Below are positions 1 to 5,760 of a stretch of DNA of 64,000 nucleotides, in pieces. Below the pieces are notes generated by a model. The model was given only the letters and a program-made list of their open reading frames with translations, had not been told where the DNA came from and did no database searches. Every line of letters begins with the position of its first letter. Position 1 is the first letter of the stretch. The DNA comes from Candidatus Poribacteria bacterium (GTDB taxonomy: Bacteria > Poribacteria > WGA-4E > WGA-3G), in assembly GCA_028820845.1 (NCBI GenBank), contig JAPPII010000022.1:1-64000 (forward strand). The letters run 5' to 3'. Position numbers and translations under genes: made by a program.

Positions 1-53
1 GCCAGCAACTCAAATCACCCTCACTCAAATTTAACGCTGCGTAAGTCCTATAT

Positions 54-82
54 TTGACATTTTTTGAGATGTAGGCTATAAT
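54..82 (+). promoter_or_regulatory. Consensus sigma-70 promoter
   Basis: TTGACA at 54-59 and TATAAT at 77-82 are separated by exactly 17 bp, a perfect match to the sigma-70 consensus. It points into the plus-strand run of small envelope genes that begins at 560. A short GTGGC/GCCAC hairpin lies just downstream (about 101-121). Confidence 0.75.
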
Positions 83-559
83 TATATTTCAGGAAGGTGG
101 CCCCCAAAAAGTGCCACTGTGCATTTCACATTCATGTAGGGAAATAGCAGATGAAGAACCGATGGATCAGTGATAAAATATCGAAAATAGAGACGTTAGG
201 TGTGCGGTTGCTGGGCGTGTGCTGCTCGGTAGACAGTCGCTTCTTTCCGCTGCCACCGTGTGTTTCTTCGGTTAACATCACGATTTACCCCCCCCTCCTC
301 CCCCCTTACGTTAAGTAGTTTACTTCACAAAATACAAGACCGTCTTTCTCACGATTGTCAAAACTGTTTCTACCCAGATACTGCCTTCCGCAGACACACG
401 GCAGGTATTCTGGGTTCTTCGCGTTGCATCGCAGCACACCCCGAAAAACCAGGCACCCCGCGATGCGACTACTTTCCTTTGACGATACCCTCGAAATGTG
501 GTATACTGCTTCACGTCTCGCGGTATCGTCATTACGTTCACGATAAGGAGTTATACCTC
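83..559 (+). other. Long leader region, no confident gene
   Basis: About 480 bases lie between the promoter and the first convincing gene. A 55-codon open frame at 151-318 (ATG behind AGGGAAA) exists, but its product is not recognisable. Runs of C at 288-306 make frames here unreliable. A long frame reading through 260-745 has an implausible Ser/Pro-rich N-terminus, and only its last 61 codons look real. Confidence 0.4.
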
Positions 560-745
560 ATGCGAGACGATACGAAATACTGGAGACTGGCACTCCTGCT
601 TTTCTGCGTTCTGCTGACACTCGGATACGGTGCTTTGCGAACTCACACACCGAGTCCATCCTGTTCGGGGACCTCTGTCTTCTGTGCTCCTGAACCCTCA
701 CCCCCGTGTCCACCGATGTTCTGTCAGGACGCGGCTAACAGCTAA
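560..745 (+). CDS. Small membrane-anchored protein, 61 aa
   Basis: The ATG at 560 follows AAGGAG by nine bases, the same strong ribosome site used by the next genes, so this start is preferred over upstream in-frame ones. The product has a charged N-terminus (MRDDTKYW), one hydrophobic segment at about residues 9-25, and a short Pro/Cys-rich tail (PEPSPPCPPMFC). It is probably anchored in the inner membrane or secreted. The stop is 11 bases before the GspC-like gene, so the two are probably co-transcribed. No family is recognised. Confidence 0.55.
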   Translation: MRDDTKYWRLALLLFCVLLTLGYGALRTHTPSPSCSGTSVFCAPEPSPPCPPMFCQDAANS

Positions 746-756
746 GGAGTCCATTT

Positions 757-1266
757 ATGTGTTTCAAGCATTGGCGATTTGATGTGTGTGTTGTGTTGGT
801 GATCTGTTGTCCGTTGGGTCTTTATTGTTTACAAGCACAGCCCGAAGAGTCGACAGAAGCGATAAAGCGTTTTGCCGCGCTGCCCAAGGCAGCCCCGCGC
901 CCTCTCGAAAGCGATGTCTTTGTTGAGGGTGATGCGTTTTCAGAGACGCTTGACAGCGAGTTTTACCAAACGATAATTCAGAATAACCTATTCGCCCCTC
1001 TCGGCACGGACTTGAACCCAAAGCAGAACAGAGGTGTGCACTTGAAACTCCTCGCCACGCAGGTGTATCCTGCGGAGCCTGTCGCCGCAACCGCATGGAT
1101 ACAAGACACCGCGACGGACGAATACCGAAAGGTGTTTCTCGGTGATTCGATGGGCGGTTTAATGCTCATTGAGGTTCAACCGAAATCTGTCAGACTCGAA
1201 AAAGAGGGCGAGACGGTTATCTTACACCTTGCCACCGATATTTTTCTCAACACCGTAAGGAGATAA
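757..1266 (+). CDS. GspC/PilP-like periplasmic protein
   Basis: A 169-aa protein starts at an ATG behind AAGGAG. It has an N-terminal membrane segment (residues 8-26), a linker, then a small beta-rich domain from about residue 70. There the pattern NNLFAPLG, LLATQVYP, ATAWIQD, VFLGDS, EVQPKSVRLEKEGE follows the layout of the homology region of GspC and of PilP, inner-membrane proteins that contact the secretin in type II secretion and type IV pili. In this reading it would act in the periplasm. No secretin or pilus ATPase is in the window, so the function is inferred from domain shape only. The C-terminal half is duplicated at 3330-3548. Confidence 0.6.
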   Translation: MCFKHWRFDVCVVLVICCPLGLYCLQAQPEESTEAIKRFAALPKAAPRPLESDVFVEGDAFSETLDSEFYQTIIQNNLFAPLGTDLNPKQNRGVHLKLLATQVYPAEPVAATAWIQDTATDEYRKVFLGDSMGGLMLIEVQPKSVRLEKEGETVILHLATDIFLNTVRR

Positions 1267-1720
1267 ACTGAAAAGGAGACCCTGATGTTACCTGATGATC
1301 CGATGTTAGAAGATCCGATGTTACCCGATGATCCGACATCACTACCCGATGATACAAAAAAGAGCTGGGGGTTTTACGCGGTAGTTGTTCTGTTTTTCGG
1401 ATTCGGCATTCTTGCTGGATGGCTACTGCTGAAGTTGTTTTGAGGCTGCACATTCGCAACGTCCTTCAACGGAACCCAAAAAGGAGATAAACGCATGTTT
1501 AATCGACTGTTATCCAAGAATCGTGTTTTCATAGCACTCGTGCTGGCAGTGGTTTTCGTTGCCAGTGGTCTGTTGTATCTGAACACCGTCAACCGCCAAG
1601 CCACCCGTGACATCCAACGCACCCAAGAGCGCGTGAACGCCCCGAAACCCCCACCGCCCGGGGAAACTGCCGAGAGCGGACATTGGCACGGGGATGAATG
1701 GCACGCAGAACCGCATGAGA
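1048..1720 (+). repeat. Source copy of segmental duplication
   Basis: Two blocks here recur downstream at high identity. Block A is the C-terminal half of the GspC-like gene (1048-1264, recurring at 3330-3547). Block B is the 5' part of the next large gene with its ribosome site (1481-1720, recurring at 3534-3778). The blocks are separated by a 52-codon gene here but are contiguous in the second copy. Confidence 0.85.
1285..1443 (+). CDS. Small tail-anchored membrane protein, 52 aa
   Basis: The ATG at 1285 lies behind AAAAGGAG. The first half is an acidic repeat of the type M-L-P/E-D-(D)-P, four units ending at about residue 23. A Lys-Lys-Ser-Trp junction and a single membrane segment (about residues 30-50) follow, ending in KLF. 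The arrangement suggests a tail-anchored protein with an acidic soluble head. It lies between the two blocks of the upstream duplication copy and is missing from the second copy. I recognise no family. Confidence 0.6.
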   Translation: MLPDDPMLEDPMLPDDPTSLPDDTKKSWGFYAVVVLFFGFGILAGWLLLKLF

Positions 1721-2211
1721 CCCCGAGTGCCGATGCCGCGGAGACTCGTCTCTCGCAGCCCTCCCAACGCCCGGATATTTTCACTGCCTCAGAAATTGCC
1801 GTTGCGTATCAGGCATTGCGTGCGAAGTATCCCAAGCAGACGAACAACCCCCCGCCGTTTGAAGATGTGCCTGTGGATTTACACGACTTTGAAGCCACGA
1901 AAACCGCCTATATCGATCACTTCAACTTTTATGTGGAACACTATGATCCAGAACAAGGGTGGTCTCATACCCATGAGTTGCGGATCGCAAGCGCAATCAT
2001 GTCGAATATTAGAAATGCTGCGTACCCCACGTTCGGTCTCTGGACCCGCGCGCAGTGTGATGAAATCAGAGAAATGCATCGGCGTTACTTTGATTTTAAA
2101 GGTGTTAAGGCTCTGAATATCACTCGGGTGAAGGAGCTCTTAGATCAGGGGTATAGCATCACGGAAGCACGCAATAAAGCCTCGGCGGAAGCAAGGGAGG
2201 CGAACCAATGA
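1495..2211 (+). CDS. Membrane-anchored protein with HWHGDEWH module
   Basis: A 238-aa protein starts at an ATG behind AAAGGAG. A positively charged start and a membrane segment (residues 9-30) lead into a Pro-rich periplasmic module PPPPGETAESGHWHGDEWH (about 52-70). Its three closely spaced His residues could bind metal, which is inference. The rest is a charged, mostly helical domain without a recognised fold. The first 75 residues are nearly identical to those of the protein at 3553-4170, while the remainders are unrelated, so the N-terminal part behaves as a portable export and anchor module. Its stop overlaps the next gene's start by four bases. Confidence 0.7.
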   Translation: MFNRLLSKNRVFIALVLAVVFVASGLLYLNTVNRQATRDIQRTQERVNAPKPPPPGETAESGHWHGDEWHAEPHETPSADAAETRLSQPSQRPDIFTASEIAVAYQALRAKYPKQTNNPPPFEDVPVDLHDFEATKTAYIDHFNFYVEHYDPEQGWSHTHELRIASAIMSNIRNAAYPTFGLWTRAQCDEIREMHRRYFDFKGVKALNITRVKELLDQGYSITEARNKASAEAREANQ

Positions 2212-3444
2212 GAACCCACAACACCCCCGCGATCATGCTGCTTGTGCTGCTGAGTCTTCTGTTTGTAGGTCGCACGGCACACGCCGAAACCCCGCAAGAG
2301 CAAAAACCCTCCCGGAACTTAGGCAGGATAGGGATGACGCAGAGAAGGAGGTCGAATCTGCGGAGAAGACGCACAAGATCGCCAATGATCGTCTCAACGA
2401 GATGATCAGCACGTTTACCCGCCAGCATGGAAGTCTTCAGGGGATTTCCATCGACTCGACACCTGCAACGGATCCGGGGTCGCTGCTTGGGAAGATCAAG
2501 GCGGCACTCGAGCAAGCCGAGGAGGCAAATGAAATCAGCGAGGCGATGAGAGCACAGTTAGAAGCGATCGAGACGCAGCGGGCGACTTGCGATCGGCTGT
2601 GGGCGGATGTGCTGGTGGCACAAGCCACCTATGAGGATGCCGTGGATTGGTATAATGACAAAGCCTCACCGGAGGAGCAGGTGAAAACCATCTATCCCCC
2701 GCAGCACCCGCATGTCAATTCGTTGTATGTCTGTCCGGGCCGTGTTCCGATACGTTTGAGACGTTGGTGTTAGCCACGACTTCACATCTGCAGACGTGTC
2801 CATCGTCGGGTGGTTGTGGTAAGGACTACTACAATTGTCCGAGCCAGCCGGATACGAGCCATGCGGTGCTGTCGTGTTCAAACTTTCAGATGTCGGGGAG
2901 TCGTTCCGATGTGTGTGGTGAGTCGTTTCGTCTGTGTACGAACAGTTCGTGTTCCACACGGGAATGGAATCAACCTACGCAGCATTCGGTGACTGCCAGT
3001 GAAATCAGAGAGGGAACGGACCCGCAGCAGACGGTGGAGCGAGAGCAAGAGGTTGTGCCTAACACCCTGGCGTGTGGTCATGCTGTGGGTTCAGAAGGGA
3101 TTCATCTGCGGGTGTGTTGTGAGTTTTGTAGCGAACAGTTTTATTTCTGCGCTGAGGGGTCGGAGCATGGTCTGGCGCGCTGTCCTCGTAATGACAAGGG
3201 GGAGACCTGCACGGTCAGTGGGGGGCGGATGATCCTGTGTGCTGATCCCCCGCATGTTCATCAATACCCGAGCGATCCGAAGCAGACGCAAGCCGAAGCG
3301 TCTCCGACATCCGAGAGCCATACCTTCGCCTCCTCGCCACGCAGGTGTATCCTGCGGATCCTGTCGCCGCAACCGCATGGATACAAGACACCGCGACGGA
3401 CGAATACCGAAAGGTGTTTCTCGGTGATTCGATCCACGGGTTGA
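2208..3444 (+). pseudogene. Cys-rich coiled-coil exported protein, two frameshifts
   Basis: Three consecutive frames together make one protein. The first is a signal peptide ending in AHA plus a short linker (2208 to about 2320). The second is a charged coiled coil beginning DRDDAEKEVESAEK (about 2325-2740). The third is a long Cys-rich region with many paired Cys such as CGKDYYNC and CCEFCSEQFYFC (about 2740-3320). The joins fall near 2318-2330 and near 2740 in a CCGGGCC run. Each join changes frame without loss of the coding pattern, so either the gene is dead or the assembly has single-base errors. The 3' end runs out of frame into the duplicated GspC-like block, so the original C-terminus is probably lost. 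Confidence 0.65.
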
Positions 3445-3548
3445 TGCTCACTGATGTTCAGCCGAAATCCGTCAGACTCGAAAAAGATGGCGAGACGGTG
3501 CTCTTACACCTCGAAACAGATATTTTTCTCAACCCACAAAGGAGATAA
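3321..3548 (+). pseudogene. 5'-truncated copy of the GspC-like gene
   Basis: From TACCTTCGC at 3321 the frame encodes YLRLLATQVYPADPVAATAW and continues to the stop at 3546-3548, matching the C-terminal half of the protein at 757-1266 with few substitutions. No membrane anchor or ribosome site is attached, and a frame stop lies upstream at 3243. It is the product of the segmental duplication and is probably not functional. Confidence 0.7.
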
Positions 3549-3778
3549 ACGCATGTTGAATCGACTGTTATCCAAGAATCGTGTTTTCATAGCACTCGTG
3601 CTGGCAGTGGTTTTCGTTGCCAGTAGTCTGTTGTATCTGAACACCGTCAAACGCCAAGCCACCCGTGACATCCAAAGCACCCCAGAGCGCGTGAACGCTC
3701 CGAAACCGCCCCCGCCCGGGGAAACTGCCGAGAGCGGACACTGGCACGGGGATGTCTGGCATGCAGAACCGCATGAGG
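3330..3778 (+). repeat. Second copy of segmental duplication
   Basis: The sequence from 3330 matches 1048-1264, and the sequence from 3534 matches 1481-1720, including the AAAGGAGATAAACGC translation start region. The two blocks are joined directly, without the 52-codon gene and spacer present at 1267-1480. Confidence 0.85.
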
Positions 3779-4170
3779 CACACACGCCTGTGAACTCGCC
3801 CGCGCTTGTTCAAGAGAACTTTTCAGGTGAAGTGCGGGGCGAAAGTGCCGCTGTCGCGCCCGTCAATGCACAAGTCGCTGCACCGAATCAAGAGGCATCC
3901 GCACCTACACAGGAGACATCCGCACGCATGCAAACATTTCACGAAGCTCACCACGCATGGCGAGAAAAATATCACGAGTTAATAGACCAATACTCGCAGT
4001 TGAATCGCGAAATGTCCGAAGTATTTCCAAAAACAGTGGAGGAGTGGAAACAATATAACGCGAACTCAGAAATGTGGCGCAGATATAACGAGTTGTGGGC
4101 AAAACAGGCAAAGATAGACGCAAAGTTAAAAGCACTTGAGCAGGAAATGCCATCACCTCCTACCCAGTAA
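3553..4170 (+). CDS. Paralogous HWHGD-module protein with helical tail
   Basis: The ATG at 3553 sits behind AAAGGAGATAAACGC, the duplicated ribosome site, so it is preferred over upstream in-frame codons; the product is 205 aa. Residues 1-75 repeat the anchor and HWHGDVWH module of the 1495 gene. A Pro/Ala/Gln/Thr-rich linker follows (APNQEASAPTQETSA, about 110-130). The tail from about residue 135 is a charged helical segment rich in Trp, Tyr and Glu that looks like a coiled coil. It is probably a periplasmic protein anchored in the inner membrane. Function is unknown. Confidence 0.65.
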   Translation: MLNRLLSKNRVFIALVLAVVFVASSLLYLNTVKRQATRDIQSTPERVNAPKPPPPGETAESGHWHGDVWHAEPHEAHTPVNSPALVQENFSGEVRGESAAVAPVNAQVAAPNQEASAPTQETSARMQTFHEAHHAWREKYHELIDQYSQLNREMSEVFPKTVEEWKQYNANSEMWRRYNELWAKQAKIDAKLKALEQEMPSPPTQ

Positions 4171-4203
4171 TTCAGGTGATACCCTTCAAAGGAGTTAGGA
4201 TAT

Positions 4204-4383
4204 ATGAAACACAAAACAATTTTCAGTCTTTTGTGCCTGACGTGGATGGTATTGCTGTCTATCCCTCTGCTTGATCTGCATGCAGCATCAGAATCGTCCG
4301 CCTGCACTGATTACGGGCATTCAGGCGTAAAGTCCAATCCTTTAGGTTTGGGATATAAACCTGCTAAGTGCGTGAAAACCTAA
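4204..4383 (+). pseudogene. Small secreted protein truncated by IS insertion
   Basis: The ATG at 4204 follows AAAGGAG by ten bases and encodes a clear signal peptide (FSLLCLTWMVLLSIPLLDL, then HAAS). After residue 37 the frame enters the left end of the tnpB element, so the last 22 residues are encoded by the IS. Removing the element (4315-5760) gives ...TAC TGA, a stop immediately after residue 37. The original gene may therefore have been very short, or may itself be a remnant. Confidence 0.45.
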
Positions 4384-4390
4384 GAAAAAC

Positions 4391-4420
4391 TTGACAATTA
4401 TAGTAAAAATGTGGTATAAT
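4391..4420 (+). promoter_or_regulatory. tnpB promoter in IS left end
   Basis: TTGACA (4391-4396), an 18-bp spacer ending in TGTGG, and TATAAT (4415-4420) form a near-perfect sigma-70 promoter. The AAAATGTGGTATAAT core is conserved in the second element. Downstream at 4432-4473 a hairpin with GGCAGACA/TGTCTGCC arms lies in the leader. In copy 2 the outer arms are kept and the inner stem changes with compensation. Confidence 0.75.
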
Positions 4421-4517
4421 CCTTCTATCAGGCTGGCAGACATAACGAGCATTGCTGCAAGGCAATGTGTCTGCCTACCCACTCGTTAGGGGTTAAAAGT
4501 CTGATGTCTGATATACC

Positions 4518-5627
4518 ATGAGAACCTACACATACAAAATCGGCAAACAATCCAATTGTATCCGGCTTGGCAACCTGCTTGATGATATGTGGCAAGTGCA
4601 TGAATACTTCCATAAGTGGCAGCGTCAACGGTATCAAGACGGCTTGCCGTATGCGAACCACGCTGCGATGTGTGAACATTTGACTGAGTTGAAACGCACG
4701 ACGCATCCGCATTGGAAAGCACTGCCGAGTCAAGCGATGCAAGAAGAATTGAAACGGATACATCTTGCCTATGAGCCTTTTTTCAAGAAACTTGGTGGTA
4801 GACCGCATATCAAACCGCGTCATAAGTTCAAGTCGTTGACGCTCAAACAATCGGGTTGGACGCTGAAAGCCACTCGTCTCACCCTCAATTTCAGAAAATG
4901 GGAGAAAGGGAAATGGCGCCATGATAAAGTGGCGTATACATTTCATAAACACCGCGAGTTTCATGGCAATATCAGTCGTATCACCATCAAGCGCGGTGCT
5001 TGTGGTAATTATTGGCTTTATCTCATCACAGACTTTGTAGAAACGGAACCGATGCCGACAACGGGTAAGAGTGTTGGGGCAGACTTCGGTATGAAAGACG
5101 CATACTTGACACTTTCGACGGGTGAGAAGATCCAACACCCACAACCGCTGAAACACTCCTTGAACAAATTGCGAACCCTCAACAAGTCGCTTTCGGGAAA
5201 AGAAAAAGGTTCTAACAGTTGGTGGCGTTGCGTGAGACAACTCTCCCGGCTCTATCGGAAAATCAGCAACCAACGCAAAGACTTTCACTGGCAACTGGCT
5301 ACCAAACTCTGTAAAAAGTTTGATACGATTGTGCTTGAAACGTTGAACCTTGATGGCATGAAACGCTTGTGGGGACGCAAAGTCTCCGACCTTGCGTTCT
5401 ACGAGTTTGTTGAGATATTGCGGTATAAGTGTCAAAAACATAAGCGTCATTTTGTTCAAATCGGGCAATGGACCCCCACCTCTAAACCTTGCTCGGATTG
5501 TGGATACCATAAAGAAAAATTAACGCTGAACGAAAGGCAATGGACGTGTCCTGAATGTGGGTCTCACCACGACCGAGACATCAACGCTGCGATAAACATA
5601 TTGCGGGCAGGGATAGCCGTTCTCTAA
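4518..5627 (+). CDS. tnpB: TnpB RNA-guided nuclease, copy 1
   Basis: A 369-aa protein, close to the usual TnpB length, the ancestor family of Cas12. It has a helical N-terminus with an OB-like region and a split RuvC nuclease whose catalytic residues are all visible: Asp189 in GADFGM, Glu274 in VLETLNLDGM, and Asp354 in HDRDINAAINI. A zinc ribbon with Cys325, Cys328, Cys344 and Cys347 lies between the last two. Known TnpBs cut DNA next to a TAM, guided by an omega-RNA from the element's right end, and favour retention of the element. The gene looks intact and is about 80-85 percent identical by eye to the copy at 15654-16763. Confidence 0.93.
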   Translation: MRTYTYKIGKQSNCIRLGNLLDDMWQVHEYFHKWQRQRYQDGLPYANHAAMCEHLTELKRTTHPHWKALPSQAMQEELKRIHLAYEPFFKKLGGRPHIKPRHKFKSLTLKQSGWTLKATRLTLNFRKWEKGKWRHDKVAYTFHKHREFHGNISRITIKRGACGNYWLYLITDFVETEPMPTTGKSVGADFGMKDAYLTLSTGEKIQHPQPLKHSLNKLRTLNKSLSGKEKGSNSWWRCVRQLSRLYRKISNQRKDFHWQLATKLCKKFDTIVLETLNLDGMKRLWGRKVSDLAFYEFVEILRYKCQKHKRHFVQIGQWTPTSKPCSDCGYHKEKLTLNERQWTCPECGSHHDRDINAAINILRAGIAVL

Positions 5628-5760
5628 CGATATGCCTGTAGTATAGGAGACTACAGGGAAACGCCCGCGGGTGGAGACGGAATAAGACGGTGGACTCTCT
5701 GAGAAAACCGCACTGTCTACGAAACCGAAGCCCACGCCTTTAGGCGTTGGGTGCTATCAC
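5628..5760 (+). ncRNA. Predicted omega-RNA scaffold, IS right end, copy 1
   Basis: The 133 bases after tnpB are strongly conserved in the second element despite being non-coding. They include a CCTGTAGTATAGGAGACTAC stem, a GGAGACGGAATAAGACGGT block and a terminal hairpin (CCCACGCCTTTAGGCGTGGG-like). This is where omega-RNAs of TnpB systems originate. By analogy the guide would be the flanking bases starting at 5761. The RNA 5' end probably lies inside tnpB and cannot be set from sequence. Confidence 0.5.

Larger units (their letters stand above)
4315..5760 (+). mobile_element. IS200/IS605-type element with tnpB only, copy 1
   Basis: Ends were inferred by comparing this element with the reverse-strand copy at 15526-16964. 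Both follow a TTAC (4311-4314 here) and carry a left-end hairpin (about 4329-4350). Both then have a tnpB promoter, a tnpB leader hairpin, tnpB and a conserved right end finishing GGGTGCTATCAC. TTAC is the target tetranucleotide known for IS608-like elements. There is no tnpA and there are no terminal inverted repeats, as expected for this group, so movement would need a Y1 transposase supplied in trans. Boundaries may be off by a base or two. Confidence 0.75.

Noticed and set aside
260-559. A longer version of the small gene ending at 745, starting at 260
   Set aside because: The extra 100 residues are a Ser/Pro/Arg-rich stretch over C homopolymers. A strong AAGGAG lies directly before the ATG at 560.
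3454-3552. Extended N-terminus for the protein ending at 4170
   Set aside because: The extension is an out-of-frame reading of the duplicated GspC-like gene. The duplicated ribosome site marks 3553 as the start, as in the other copy.
4428-5510. A 360-codon open frame on the minus strand across tnpB copy 1, with a 311-codon counterpart across copy 2 (15771-16706, plus strand)
   Set aside because: Both lie wholly antisense to intact tnpB genes with full catalytic motifs. Their products have no recognisable motifs, and their presence in both copies follows from conserved tnpB codon use.
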